Shown: positions 13,243-25,812 of the stretch, piece after piece
Position numbering within the stretch: position 1 is the first letter of the stretch
Layout of the letters: every line of letters begins with the position of its first letter
Assembly: GCA_020205615.1 (NCBI GenBank)
Contig: CM035160.1
Location: forward strand, 10,267,821 to 10,331,820
Direction of reading: 5' to 3'
Length of the DNA: 64,000 nucleotides
Source of the DNA: Panax quinquefolius
Taxonomy: Eukaryota; Streptophyta; Magnoliopsida; Apiales; Araliaceae
Position numbers and translations under genes: made by a program
The notes under the pieces: generated by a model
The model's database searches: none
The model's input: only the letters and a program-made list of their open reading frames with translations
Told to the model about the DNA's origin: nothing

Positions 13243-15262
13243 AGTTATAAAAAAGATTAATAATTGTTAATTGTTGAAAGATTAAATATGTGTTGAATAA
13301 AATAAAATGATTTGTGGTAATATTTATTCAATCCTTGATGTATATAAAGAGTCCATTATGAGACGTTTGTGGTAAGTTTGATTATTTTATGGGGGCCATA
13401 TGTCATCATCTAAGAGTCTCTTCGTCAATAATAGTAATTACCTTCATTATATAGTAATTACCTTTGTGAATAGTAATTACCTTCGTCAATAGTAATTACC
13501 TTTACCAGACGCCAAACCACTTGCCGTTTCATATTACAAAGGCCGAACCACTTGTCGTTTCATATTACAAACAGCGTCGAACCACTTGTCGCTTTTTCAT
13601 TACAAAAGGCCAAACCACTTTTCTTTTCACATCACTATCGTCAAGCCACTTGCCTTTTCATATCATACGGTCAGTGCTAAGCTAGAAATCTTCTATAAAT
13701 AGAGACCTAGTGCTTCATTATTTTCACGAATTCATTCAAGCTATAGAGAGAAAGTATAGAGAGAATAAGAGAGAAAGAAGAAGAGTATTTTGTTACTACA
13801 CTACTTCGCAAATTCAATCTCCTACTAAAAGTAAGGGGTGTTATTCTTTCTTATTCATGAAGAGAACTTTTGTTATTCCATTGCTTATTATTCTCATTGA
13901 ATAACTCAGATATGCGGTTTACCCCCTATACTTGGTGACATTCTTCTATTATTCTGTTGGAACATCCTTATCCTGTGCATGCGTTTTTTATGGCAGGACT
14001 CGTTCCGCTTCTTTATTATTATTCTCGCTTGAACATCCCGTCATGCATGTGTTTTACGGGACCGGTTCCATACTTTATTATTCTGTTGGAATATCCTCAT
14101 GCATGCGCGTTTTTGGGGACCGGTTCCGTTATTTATTATTCTCATTGAATAACTTTTTGCACATGGCGGTCTATCGCATTTATCGCATGGTGATTTCTTT
14201 TGTTATTCCATTCTTTATTATACCCAAATTGGTTAAAACTTTGACTTATACTCCATGAAATTAGTGGAATATCCTTGATATTTGCGCTTCATCCAAAGAT
14301 CCTTTCATGGAAATATTCTTCTCGATCATTCTTGAATTTTACTCTCTAAAGCAAAGATACGCCGACAGTTTGATGTTATCGGTTCCTAGATAAATTAATT
14401 CTTGAACTTGTTTTATCAAATTCTTATATCATTGTCATCATCCTCATGTTTATATTATGTTGAAAGTCATCTCATGGCACAGAGTGCATAGATGGACTTG
14501 GTATGATTATGACCGAGAGACTATTCTTGGTAATCACGGCACCGTAATGTTATAAATGATGTGGTAAAATTTTCAAAGGGTCTGTAGTGCATTGATGGAC
14601 GAAATGTTGGCATGATCACGACCATTAATGAATACACAAATATTCTTGGCTCGTAGTGCATGAATAATTGTGGTCGCGATACTAAAGAATATCCTCGGCC
14701 GTAGTATGCGAAGTGATTCGATGATGTGGAATATTTATTAAAGTTTCTAGTCTCAATTTATAACGATGATGAAAAACCTTTTAAATCATAAAAGATAGTA
14801 GATTTTATTTTCTACTTGACTTTTTAATGGATTCATTGGTTCACCAGTAGTTAAACTTGATGTTCATTATATTTTATCGCTTAACATTGTTTGTAGGCTA
14901 ATGATAATTTATTCTCGCATTATCTTAGTCATAATATTTCTTCTTGAGCTAGTTAAGCTCACCCTTTCTTTCACCGTTGTCTTCGTGAAATGAGAATATA
15001 AATTGGGACGAGCCTGGGAACGGAGTAATGGTCCAGAGGATAGCATTAGTAATCCTCACTATTCTGTGAAATAGTGTGAAAATAATTGTAATGAGAACTC
15101 CTTTTGAGTTTGTATAATATCTAGTAGACAATATTTGTATTCAAACTCACGCTTTATGTCGTATTGTATACTGACGCTTATATTAGTAAGTTGTATTTAA
15201 ATTACGTACCATGTATCGACTACCCAAGATGGGTGATGTATACCTAATTTTGGGGCGCCACA
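13243..15262 (+). repeat. Diverged third LTR copy, 5' LTR of element B
   Basis: It starts directly after LTR 2. The first ~440 bp differ from LTR 1 and 2 and include short tandem blocks (TAGTAATTACCTT near 13430-13500; GCCGAACCACTTGTCGTTT-like units near 13505-13670). From the TATA-like CTATAAATAGAG (13694) onward it aligns in order with LTR 1 and 2, ending TACCTAATTTTGGGGCGCCACA. A primer-binding-like site follows. Confidence 0.75.
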
Positions 15263-15264
15263 GT

Positions 15265-15281
15265 TGGTATCGAGCTTAGGA
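15265..15281 (+). other. Primer binding site of element B (tRNA-Met type)
   Basis: TGGTATCGAGCTTAGG sits two bases after the LTR end. It resembles the usual plant initiator-Met tRNA primer site (TGGTATCAGAGC) with one base missing. Confidence 0.6.
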
Positions 15282-15589
15282 TATGATCCTGCTAAGATGT
15301 GAGAATAGTACTAGGAGGGAGAGACGGGGAATACCTTCGCTAGTATGACCTACCTAAGTTTATGTCTTATTTTATTGGTCGGTCGTAATATAGGGATAAT
15401 ATGTTATATGTCAATTAACCTTTTGTTTTGTGGCGATGTCGAAAATGACATCCGAGAATGTTGAGAATAAGAATGGGGCCACAGCGATCGCTGATTCACC
15501 ACATATCAATAATCGATAATGTGCATCGAGAAGGCGTATAATCCTCACGCAAAACAACAACACCGACCAAATGATGAATGATCAAATGT

Positions 15590-17475
15590 TCGGAGGCTTT
15601 ATGAATTCATGCAACAAAGAAAGTAGAGCGACTCTGCCCAAAACGTAGGTGGAATATTTGAAAACTCTCGGGTGGTCACCGCTAAACAATTCAAGGAGCT
15701 GGGACCACCGGAGTTTAAGGGAGAGCCAAAACCACTTCTCAAGGAAGCATGGATAAAGCAGATTACCAAGATATTTGATGTCTTGGGATGTCTCAGGAGC
15801 AAAATGTTCCTTTGCCACCTTTATGTTATGGGAGAGGCAAATTACCGGTGGGAATCGGAAACGTACTCAACCCATTTGTCTTCAAGATATCTTGGGAGAA
15901 GTTCCAGAGTCGCTCAACGACAAATATTTTCCTCGAAAGTATTCGTCACACACGAAGGAGGTGGAGTTTATCAAGTTGGAACAAAACAATACGACCGTGT
16001 CGCAATACGAGGCAAAATTTGCGAGTTATCACTTGTCATGTCCCCACTTGGCGGATAATGAAGAGAATGGCGCGAATGTTTTTAAAAGGTTTGAAGTCGG
16101 AGATATCGTCGACATCTTATTTCTCATAAACCGTGTTTGTATTCGAGATGTTGTAAATAGGGCTCGCTTAGTGGAGCGCGATAACGAGTCAACGCAACTA
16201 AAAGAGAGCAAATTCAAGAAATTATAATACCAAATGAGAGTAGTCATCGAGCGGTGACAACAAGCGTGGAGGAATCAACAGGCGGATATGGTAACCACTT
16301 CGGTGGTAATCGTACCAAAACAATAAGAATGGACATTTCAAGAAAAGGAGATTCAACAATGATGGAAAGACGTCAAGACCAAAGACCCATTGTTAAGGAA
16401 GGAGAAAGACCACCTATCATATGCTTCAAATGCGGAGAGAGGGACATCAATCCAAATCAGCCACGCCATCCCAAAAAGCGTGTTATAATTGAGGAAGAGA
16501 AGGTCACTTAGCTCGATTTTGTCGCCATCAAGAAAAATTCACTTAGGATGGAGGCACCAAAGGCCATCCCGTAAAAGCCAAAACCTAGAAGTGAGGGAGA
16601 AGCGTTTGTTGTGACCTCCCAGAGAGCAAGAAACCCGAATGAGGTCATCACGGGTAAGTTTATCATAAACTCTAATGAAGTCTATACTTTATTTGATACC
16701 TGGGTTCTACCCATTCTTTTATTTCTCCTACTTGCGCCATCGATTAAATTTGACCGGAGAAATTAGACTTTGACTTATCTGTGGAAACTCCGTTGGGAGA
16801 AACCTTCATTACATCCATCGCTTATAAGTCTTGTTTGGTTCAAATCGGTACCCTCACATTACACGTCGATTTTATTTCATTAAAATACTTGCATTTGACG
16901 TGATTCTGGGATTGATTGGTTAACTACTTATCATGCAAAATTGATTGTTTTCGTAAGGTTGTTAGCTTTCATATTCCTAACCAACCTATTATGTGAATTC
17001 AAGAGACCAAACCATTAAAATCAATCACGGTCATCTCAAGCCATAAAGCTATTCGCTTATCGAAAAACGGATGTCAAGCTTTCATAGCTCATGTCACGAT
17101 TTAAAACAAAAATACGCCGGTTTTGAACGATATTTCTATTGTTAATAAATTTCCGACGTATTCCCCAAGAACTTCCCGGCCTACCTCGTGAGCGTGAAAT
17201 TGAATTTTGTATCGACCTCGAACCCCAGACAAAACCTATTTCCAAAGCCCTATATCGAATGGCTCTATTGAACTTCGTGAGTTAAAGACCCAACTGCAGA
17301 ATTGTTAGACATCGGCTTTTATTCGTCCTAAGACTCTCCTTGGGGTGCTCCCTGCTCTATTCGTGAAGAAGAAAGATGTGAGTATCGATTTTGTATTGAT
17401 TATCGGAGTTGAATCATGTCACCATCAAAATAGGTATCCATTGCCACGCGTATTGATGACCTGTTTGACCACCAG
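15590..17475 (+). pseudogene. Degenerate gag-protease-RT remnant of Ty3/gypsy element B
   Basis: Gag-like sequence runs through alternate frames from 15672 (KQFKELGPPEFKGEPKP) to about 16230. A broken CCHC knuckle follows (ICFKCGER near 16430; EGHLARFCR near 16500). A retropepsin-like region begins near 16660 with DTW in place of the expected DTG. The start of a gypsy reverse transcriptase lies near 17130-17470 (CIDYR...IDDLFDH). The RT catalytic motif, RNase H and integrase are absent: the frame runs straight into an LTR tail, so everything from mid-RT to most of the 3' LTR has been deleted. There are many stops and frameshifts. Confidence 0.8.
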
Positions 17476-17549
17476 AAGTTGTATTTAAATTACATCTACG
17501 ATGTCCGACTACCCAAGATGGGTGATGATACCTAATTTTGGGGGCGTCA
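17476..17549 (+). repeat. 3' tail of a truncated LTR
   Basis: These 74 bases (TTGTATTTAAATTAC... to ...TTTTGGGGGCGTCA) match the last part of LTR 3 (15190-15262). They are joined directly to the RT fragment, marking an internal deletion of element B. Confidence 0.75.
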
Positions 17550-17894
17550 TACTGAACAAAGAAGTGAAAGGCTTCACTTAAATTTCATATGAAAACTACA
17601 TGTTTACTCTAGATTCGTTTATATGTAGAATATCTTGGTAGTTTCCACTCTATCCAACTTCTTACTTCATACACTGATATACTGTGTGCACGTGAGAATT
17701 TCTTACTCATCTACAGAATCATCAACAGTTTTCATGGAACTTTTGTTCATTGCACAACTTTAGATGTTCTTACCCTAGTTATTGGTGACTCTTTAAGGAG
17801 AATCCTGAGCCAATATGACTTCTTTTACTAAAGAATTTCCTGGAAATATGAATATGGCGGATTATGAGAAAACGTTGGGTTTCATTTTGTAAAG

Positions 17895-18273
17895 GTGTAT
17901 GGACAGACGGGAGTTGGGTTTTCTCTACTGGTCTAGATCAGCGTGTCAGGTGTTGGCATATTGAAGAGAATGGTAAGCTAACTGAACATGCTCATTTGAT
18001 CATTAGCGTGCCAGAGCCGGAAGCATTGGATGCTAGGGCCTGTGGTAGGTGAGTGAAATTCAATTTCTAACTTACATCCTTGTTGGCAACCTCTTTTGTA
18101 AAAGATTTCTTCAGCCTTTGACAACCTTGATACAACAATTGTGTTTCTTTTATTTTTCACCTTTTTTTTTGTTTACGTGTCCTTTGTGCTGTTTGTTATT
18201 CAGGAACCATTATCAGATTGCAGTGGCTGGACGAGGGATGCAAATGGTTGAGTTTGTTCCCCTGGTGGAGTGA
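17895..18273 (+). CDS. WDR6/TRM734-like WD40 protein, last two exons
   Basis: Exon 17895-18048 encodes GVWTDGSWVFSTGLDQRVRCW and onward. Exon 18204-18273 encodes NHYQIAVAGRGMQMVEFVPL and the stop TGA at 18271. The junction AG|G restores Arg, and both exons are clean. This matches the last WD40 block and C-terminus of the WDR6 family. The exon upstream should supply one base plus the ~40-60 residues that follow VISGG in relatives; I could not find them in 17550-17894. The locus is therefore probably disrupted, although the 3' exons are not decayed. Confidence 0.8.
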
Positions 18274-19003
18274 ATAATGAAGATTCGTGACGGTGCATTG
18301 CTTTATCCCTGATGCCATAATGTTTAATTGTGATCATAACATGATTCCTCCCACATGTTAGCTCTTCGTTGTTGAATGGTTGTTTAAGAAGTTATATTCA
18401 CCAATCTAAATATTTGTCATACTTGACCTTTCATTTTTCATTTTTCATTTTCTTTGTTCTATTATTTTTTCTTTTAATTAATTCAGTCTGAAATTTGCAG
18501 TCAGTTTTGACAGGTTTGTGTTTTTTTGTGAATAGGCAATACAATTAGCCGACTCCACTTCAGTTTTGTTGGGTGGTCAAATTGTTTCTGGCTACTCTCA
18601 CCTGAACATGTCAGAGTCCAGGTATAAAAGCGGAGTCCATAATTATCTGGGAGAAGTTTTTACTTTAACGGCAATCCAAGTATGTTTGATCCGATTGTTT
18701 AAGCATTAGCAGATACTTGAGCTGCTTTTTTCTTTTCTCAAACAGCAAAATGCCATTGATTCAGCGTTTGCACTAGTCTTTTATGGGTGAAGTTTAAATT
18801 CATGGCTGACAATTTCTATTTTTAAAATTGTGAGTTTAATAAAGCTCATTCGTCATTTACTGCATAAAATTTTTCCATAAGCCCCAAATGGTTTTAATGT
18901 TATATTATAAATTTGATATCTTTCGAGCATTGAAGTTGCATGGTTATACACACTGGACAATTTGGTAGCCAGGTTGAAATTTGTACTTCATGACCGAGTT
19001 GCC
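18274..19003. other. Intergenic: 3' flank of the WD40 gene
   Basis: AT-rich sequence with short CATTTTTCATTTTTCATTTT runs near 18430-18450. It probably includes the 3' UTR of the WD40 gene. No other gene is seen. Confidence 0.5.
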
Positions 19004-19775
<772 letters not shown>

Positions 19776-19849
19776 GAGGAGATGGGTGGGTGCTAATGTT
19801 GTTTGATGAAGTGGTGTTGGTGAACGAACAAGTATGAGAATTCAAAACT

Positions 19850-19862
19850 AGTTATATAGAGT
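19850..19862 (-). promoter_or_regulatory. TATA box of the Lhcb1 pseudogene
   Basis: CTCTATATAAC on the minus strand lies about 80 bp upstream of the coding remnant. Upstream on the same strand are ACCAATGAGAA (CCAAT-like, near 19910) and a GATAG-type motif near 19960, as in Lhcb promoters. This suggests a former complete gene copy rather than a captured coding fragment. Confidence 0.55.
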
Positions 19863-20568
19863 TTAGCTGGGCCCACATTCGTATCCATGGAGATGTTCAT
19901 ACGGCTTCTCATTGGTGCATGTGGAGATGACCAAAATAAGAAAGCCTACCGTGGCCAAGGGCTATCTTTCACCCATCAGTGAGTGATTATCCAAATCCAA
20001 GCTTGTATCTTCATAGCATTGTTTAGATTTTGTTCAAAGTAATAGGATAAAGAAGACTCTAAAAGAAAATGAAAAAGGAAAATAAAGTTATGATGCTATT
20101 ATAGGCTTAGTACATAAGTAAATAAATAAAATCTTTAATTGTTTTATAAAATCCTAAAATATAAATTATGCAAAATTAAGTCGCCTTAGATGCATATTTG
20201 ATGTGACAATATAATTGTTGTTCTGACATTATTAATGGACTATAATACAGTAATACACACACATGAGTTTCTCAGATAACTATAATCATGCAAAGCGCAT
20301 CATTTAATAAATATTCTGAAATCAAATAAATTAATAAAAAATGGTCATGCCCGAAAGAGGACCTAAGAACTGGACCAGCTTTTCAAGTTGAAGACATAAT
20401 AACTAAGAAAGTATATATATATATATCTGAATGGTTCTAAAAGCGAATAGAATAAATAAAACTAAAAAGCGAGAAAAAAAAACGCACGAGTCAGTCGGTA
20501 TGGATTCGAAAAAACACGCGAGTTGACCCTAACCCGTGTTTTTTTTTGCTCATCAGCTTTTTTCATTC

Positions 20569-20616
<48 letters not shown>

Positions 20617-21038
20617 CGCCCATATTTTAAATATTGGAGTCAAAATAATAATCTTTTAAGCAGGCTGCAGAATAATACTACCATGATGTATGTTTTTTCA
20701 ATTTCACACGTCATTGATTCTTTAAAATACGTGGAATTCACGTGTAAAATTTATTAGTAAAAAATCAAATTCTAACCTCCAAGTTTGACGTTGATTAGTT
20801 TTCACCAACTAATAACACTGTTTAGCTGAGAGTGACGTGGCATCAGATACCAACCCCCTATGACTGGTACGTGCCAGTCGGACCAAACTCTTGGGAGCCC
20901 AACTATTAGTACTAAAAAGGCTAAGCTAACTCCATCCTCCAATCTAACTGCAATTCCTTGTTGGAAACGCACTTACCTACCAAATACCAACTCCCTCCAC
21001 TTGTCAGTTTTGTTTGCAGCTTAGTAGTCATTATATAC
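19863..21038. other. Intergenic AT-rich sequence with a (TA)n tract
   Basis: It contains the promoter remnant of the Lhcb1 pseudogene at its left edge, a short (TA)5 at 20414-20424 and a (TA)n microsatellite at 20571-20613. No gene is seen. Confidence 0.6.
20571..20613. repeat. (TA)n microsatellite
   Basis: An uninterrupted TA run of about 21 units. Confidence 0.95.
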
Positions 21039-21040
21039 TA

Positions 21041-21315
21041 CTCCATCCGTTTTTAAAAGATTATCGTTTAAAATTTTGACACATAAATTAAAGAAGTATC
21101 ATTTATCAAGTAAAATTTATTTGAAATTCTATCACTACCTCTTTATGAGAAATTAAAAATTATTAATACAAGAGAGATAATTTCTTGGGACAATGAGAGA
21201 AGGTAAGGGTAATATAGGAAAGTAAATAATATATTCTCTTCGAAAGTTGTAAACGATAAATTTTTTTTAAAAAAAAATTTCTCCTAAAACGACAATCTTT
21301 TAGGAACGGAGGGAG
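21041..21315. mobile_element. Stowaway-like MITE (275 bp)
   Basis: The terminal inverted repeats are CTCCATCCGTTTTTAAAAGA at the left and the complement of TCTTTTAGGAACGGAGGGAG at the right. The element is flanked on both sides by TA (21039-21040 and 21316-21317), the Stowaway/Tc1-mariner target. The interior is AT-rich and non-coding. Confidence 0.85.
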
Positions 21316-21317
21316 TA

Positions 21318-22110
21318 CTAGTAGATAGACTAGTGGAGTAATTAATTTCTTGATAAACTATAGGTTACGGTCCATATCCTTTATAACTACTTATTAACAC
21401 TAATCCATAAAAATATACTTTAAAAACTTGTAAATTATAACAATTCCAAAAAATTAATGCTACTATTTTGATTTCAACATGCAACTTATATACGTGAGAG
21501 GTACCGTGAAGAAATATTTTATAAGAATAATACTCCCAATAAATATGGTCGTTTACCTAGTTAAGTATCAACACTAGACACATAAAATATAATAACTATT
21601 TATAATTTTATCCTCATTTATAAATTATAATAATAAATAAGTACAAATTTATACTAGTTACAAGAAGTAAGTTAGGCCAAACTAAATTTTTATAAAAAAA
21701 TAAAACAGTTTTTTCAAACTTTTCGATCTGACCTGATTAACTCAAACTTTGACCAGGTCAAATTTTAATTAGGCCCGCATACATTTTCTTCGTCTAGATC
21801 GATCATATTAGTTTTAAAATTTAAATTTAGTGGAATTTATTGACAAAAAAAATAATAATAAAGAGTTACATTTGAAAAGTATAGAAACGTCGAGCACGTT
21901 TGGTGGAAGATTGCCCCATGAGCGACTAGTCCTATATGTCACCCTATATACAAAATCACAAACCATGATCTAACGGCTAAAAATTGATACTAGCAAAGAA
22001 TAAAATAATACTTACTTCATCCAAAGATGTAGTAGATTCTATCCCGCAGTCAAGGAATCCTGACTTGCTACTCCCGTATCCGGTCATCTGAGTACCTCGT
22101 TGTTCCCAGC
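21318..22110. other. Intergenic, upstream region of the SAM synthetase gene
   Basis: AT-rich; no gene or clear repeat is recognised. The last ~150 bases probably hold promoter elements of the downstream gene. Confidence 0.5.
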
Positions 22111-22111
22111 T

Positions 22112-22119
22112 CTATAAAT
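22112..22119 (+). promoter_or_regulatory. TATA box of the SAM synthetase gene
   Basis: CTATAAAT lies about 30-40 bp before a GAGAGAGAAAG-rich leader and 130 bp before a GT splice donor, consistent with a transcription start near 22145. Confidence 0.6.
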
Positions 22120-22144
22120 TGGACTGCAAATCTCCTAAACATGT

Positions 22145-23309
22145 GTCGCCGTGTCTCGCTCGTCGGAGGTCTGTATAAAGAGAGAGAAAGTTCAGATCTG
22201 CTGCTTACACAACCTATACTCCGCCGCTGCTAAATTTCTCTCTCCGGTAGCTTTATTTATTTATTTTTTTAGTTCGAATTATATTTTTAGTTCGGTTATA
22301 TGCTTCTGTTTAAAAGAGAAAAAAAATAGACTCTTTGTGATTTAATTTGCTTTTGCCATATATATTGGCAAGGGACGGGATCCGAGGCTCGAACTATCGT
22401 TTGACCAAAAAAATCTGTTGATAGGGACTTGAATCGAGTAATGTTCTTCGAAAATTTTGAGTAAAGATCTGGAAATCGTGAGTGTACTTTTTGATTTTTA
22501 GAGAATTGGCGTACTTTCTGATTTGCAGACGCTTTTTCATCAGTTGTTGTCATACAACCAGATCTGATTGTACTAATTGTATTTATGCTGCTCGGGGAGT
22601 ATATTTTAACTTTCTGTCATGCTCCCGACGTGTGTTGCTAGAAACTACTTGTACATGCTACGGCCTACAGCTGACATTACTTTGTTAGTAGTACCCTCTT
22701 TAGGATGAGATTCCCATATGACTTCTTGGTTTTTTGTTTGATGCATATTTAAAGTTTGCTAAGGTACTTATTTCTTCTATATTATTATTTATTTATTTCT
22801 ACATTAAATTTGAGTATTAAAAATTATTGTTGAAAAAATATTGAAATTTTTTATGTTTAACACTGTTCAAGTTTCAGACTTTCAGGGGTCTCATCAGTAA
22901 TCTAAATTTAGCAGTTGCATTTCTTTTCCTCTTTATTTATTTTATAAGCTCACGAAGAACACACAGGAAAACTTTATAAGCTGTTCATTCCTTTCTTGAA
23001 TCTAAGTTTTCTGTTATTTTATTTCTTGTCAAAAGCTCACAAACATAACGGCAAGTGTGTAAGTGTGTCTCGTACCTTTTTTGTTGCCACCTTTATTAAC
23101 TTTTTTGCGTATATAGGCTCCTCCGAAAGCATGAAGACAGTATTTAGATTCTTCTTGATCAGATTATTACGTTAAGTTAAAAAGCATGTGTTATATTCTA
23201 TATTCTTACAGAAAGCATCTCACTGAGGAAGCTTCTATACTCTCAAGTTAATTTAATAATGTCCATTTATATATATTAAGGTGGTTGAGTATTCTTCTGT
23301 ATCTTGCAG
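22145..23309 (+). other. 5' leader exon and leader intron of the SAM synthetase gene
   Basis: A non-coding leader exon (about 22145-22246, ending TCTCTCTCCG) is followed by GT at 22247. The intron runs to the acceptor TATCTTGCAG ending at 23309, nine bases before the ATG. Leader introns of about 1 kb are usual in plant SAM synthetase genes and often raise expression. The transcription start is estimated, not seen. Confidence 0.65.
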
Positions 23310-23318
23310 CTTTAGATT

Positions 23319-24500
23319 ATGGAGACCTTCCTATTTACCTCTGAATCTGTTAACGAGGGTCACCCAGACAAGCTTTGTGATCAGATCTCCGATGCTGTGC
23401 TTGATGCCTGCCTTGCCCAGGACCCAGACAGCAAGGTCGCCTGTGAGACTTGCACCAAGACCAACATGGTCATGGTCTTTGGGGAGATTACTACCAAGGC
23501 CGATGTAGACTACGAAAAGATTGTCCGTGAGACATGCCGTACCATTGGATTTGTTTCTGATGATGTGGGTCTTGATGCCGACAACTGCAAGGTCCTTGTT
23601 AACATTGAGCAGCAGAGCCCTGATATTGCCCAGGGTGTCCACGGCCACCTTACAAAGCGCCCAGAGGAGATCGGTGCAGGTGACCAGGGCCATATGTTTG
23701 GCTATGCCACTGATGAAACCCCTGAACTTATGCCTCTGAGCCACGTCCTTGCAACCAAACTTGGGGCTCGCCTGACTGAGGTTCGAAAGAACGGTACCTG
23801 CGCCTGGCTGAGACCTGATGGTAAGACTCAAGTCACTGTTGAGTATTATAACGAGAATGGTGCGATGGTTCCAATTCGTGTTCATACTGTCCTTATCTCC
23901 ACCCAACACGATGAGACTGTCACGAATGATGAAATTGCTGCCGACCTCAAGGAGCATGTCATTAAGCCTGTGATCCCCGAGAAGTACCTTGATGAGAAGA
24001 CCATCTTCCACCTTAACCCTTCAGGCCGCTTTGTCATTGGCGGCCCTCATGGTGATGCTGGTCTCACCGGGCGCAAGATCATTATTGACACTTATGGTGG
24101 GTGGGGAGCCCATGGTGGTGGTGCTTTCTCCGGCAAGGACCCTACCAAGGTGGACAGGAGTGGTGCCTATATTGTTAGACAAGCTGCCAAGAGCATTGTA
24201 GCAAATGAACTTGCACGTAGGTGCATCGTTCAGGTCTCTTATGCAATTGGTGTTCCTGAGCCTTTGTCGGTCTTTGTTGACACCTACGGAACTGGAAAAA
24301 TTCCCGATAGGGAAATTCTTAAGATAGTGAAGGAGACCTTTGACTTCAGGCCGGGAATGATCTCCATTAACCTAGATCTGAAGAGAGGTGGCAATGGCAG
24401 GTTCTTGAAGACGGCGGCCTATGGACATTTTGGAAGGGACGACCCGGACTTCACCTGGGAGGTAGTGAAGCCTCTCAAGTGGGAGAAGCCCCAAGCTTAA
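23319..24500 (+). CDS. SAMS: S-adenosylmethionine synthetase
   Basis: A single intact exon encodes 393 residues, the normal plant length. The enzyme makes S-adenosylmethionine from ATP and methionine in the cytosol, feeding methylation, ethylene and polyamine synthesis. Motifs present: GHPDK (14-18), [12 protein letters not shown] (119-130), the glycine-rich phosphate-binding GGGAFSGKD (266-274) and the C-terminal [13 protein letters not shown]. Catalytic Asp, Lys and His residues in these motifs are retained. ATG 23319 is supported by the conserved start [20 protein letters not shown]-rich, biased codon use contrasts with the surrounding DNA and suggests high expression. The leader is spliced and no coding intron is present. 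No lesion is seen. Confidence 0.98.
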   Translation: METFLFTSESVNEGHPDKLCDQISDAVLDACLAQDPDSKVACETCTKTNMVMVFGEITTKADVDYEKIVRETCRTIGFVSDDVGLDADNCKVLVNIEQQSPDIAQGVHGHLTKRPEEIGAGDQGHMFGYATDETPELMPLSHVLATKLGARLTEVRKNGTCAWLRPDGKTQVTVEYYNENGAMVPIRVHTVLISTQHDETVTNDEIAADLKEHVIKPVIPEKYLDEKTIFHLNPSGRFVIGGPHGDAGLTGRKIIIDTYGGWGAHGGGAFSGKDPTKVDRSGAYIVRQAAKSIVANELARRCIVQVSYAIGVPEPLSVFVDTYGTGKIPDREILKIVKETFDFRPGMISINLDLKRGGNGRFLKTAAYGHFGRDDPDFTWEVVKPLKWEKPQA

Positions 24501-25812
24501 ATTCATTATGTTTGCTTCTTGCTTGCAATGGTTCATTACTGTATTGAATGAATAACTCGGTCTTCTAGTTGATGTTTGCTGTTCAATTATCTAAAGGTTG
24601 CAGTGGTTGCTTCCAATTCTTCTCTCCCACTTCTAGTTCTGTACCAATTTTTACTTTTTATGAAAGCTGAAAGAAATATTTTTAATGGATTTGCTCATTA
24701 ACTCGTGTCGCGCTCAAACTTTTACTAAACCAGGGTCAATTATATTTTGCAAGTAGTAGTAGTATCTTTTACGTTTTAGCTAGTTTAATACATATCTCTT
24801 TTGCAACACCAAAAATAACTATTGACAAATTAATGTGTAAAAAAAGGGTTAAAAATCAAATGAAACAATTCCCTTCATTCAGTGTTTAATTTATTCTGTT
24901 GACATGATAATGATAAAACATGTAATTCGAAATCTCATTCTATTATTTTCTCTGAAGAAAGAAATTGCATCCGTTCTCTATAGAAGGTGGTAGCGTACAA
25001 CTGTATATTTACGGGGTGTTTTCATTTTGTTCATTACACAGTAAGTAAATAAATGTTTAATTTATTGTGTTAACATAATAATAAAATTATAAAAATAAAT
25101 TTGAAAAACGTATTTTTTAGAAAAGCATATTTATATAATGGGAAAGTGTAAAATTATCTAAAAATTAACTCAAAACGCGTTCCCCCATTCCTCACCAAAT
25201 TATTTATAACCTCACAAAATTTTGGACATAATCCTGGATTCATCGACGTTGGAATGGTTTTATAATCCATCATGTTGTCAACATTAAGTAGTTACGTGTT
25301 ACAATATACTGTATATTAGTTGTACATAACATAATGACGAGAAATTCGAGGGATGAAATCAGGCTGATAGTAATTGGTATCTCTTTGTTTCGGCTTTGGT
25401 TTTTGCTATCGTCATGTTTGGACATCCTCTCCAACTTCTTGCAAACCTACAATGATCATTCCATACTATCTATGAAGCAGCTCTTAATACTTATAAAAGT
25501 TGGCATAAACTCAATAAAATAAAAATGTCACAACATAATGGGACGGTCAGGTGAATATCCCCCAGAAAGGCAATCCAGTCCCCTACAGATGATAATAAAT
25601 TTTGAAAAAGGCAGCAACTCTTTCATCAAGGAAATCAGTAAGCCTGCCTGTCCTCATATTTGGCTGAAGCTAATCTCAGCCTCTCTTTCGTCGGAGATGC
25701 TCTAAGCATTATCAATTCTTTCTATGCTCATCGGTTCATCACTTGTATAGTCAATATCACCTAGACAAAGTACAGAAACTACTCAGTGAAGCAAAGCTAC
25801 AAGCTGAAAACA
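24501..25812. other. Intergenic between SAM synthetase and PDR transporter
   Basis: The first ~200 bases are the likely 3' UTR (TTGAATGAATAA near 24544 could serve as a polyadenylation signal). The rest is AT-rich with no recognised gene. The 60-residue open frame at 25334-25522 has no family resemblance and is not called. Confidence 0.5.

Larger units (their letters stand above)
4651..17549 (+). mobile_element. Cluster of decayed Ty3/gypsy LTR retrotransposons
   Basis: The block holds two near-identical ~2.4 kb LTR copies (4651-7070, 10846-13242), a third more diverged LTR-like copy (13243-15262), two degenerate internal regions with gag, protease and RT remnants, and a short LTR tail (17476-17549). 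LTR ends share the motif CCTAATTTTGGGGGCG, common at the 3' end of plant Ty3/gypsy LTRs. The element sense strand is that of the host gene. I found no convincing 5-bp target duplication between the outer ends, so the present cluster probably arose through several insertions plus deletion. It interrupts the WDR6-like gene. Coding parts are full of stops and shifts; no autonomous element remains. Confidence 0.85.

Noticed and set aside
13710..14258. Plus-strand open frames with repeated FYYSVG/GTGS motifs in LTR 3 (also 11868-12340)
   Set aside because: They are translations of the short CCGGTTCCG/TTATTATTCTCG repeats in LTR leaders, not genes.
4651..17549. TSD for the whole LTR cluster (ATAAG or TTATA-like bases at 4644-4650 against sequence near 13243 and 17550)
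   Set aside because: No exact 5-bp match could be fixed between outer ends; the TTATAA near 13246 is suggestive but not convincing.
23331..24011. 226-residue minus-strand open frame inside the SAM synthetase gene
   Set aside because: It is an antisense shadow of a GC-rich, biased coding exon; there is no family resemblance.
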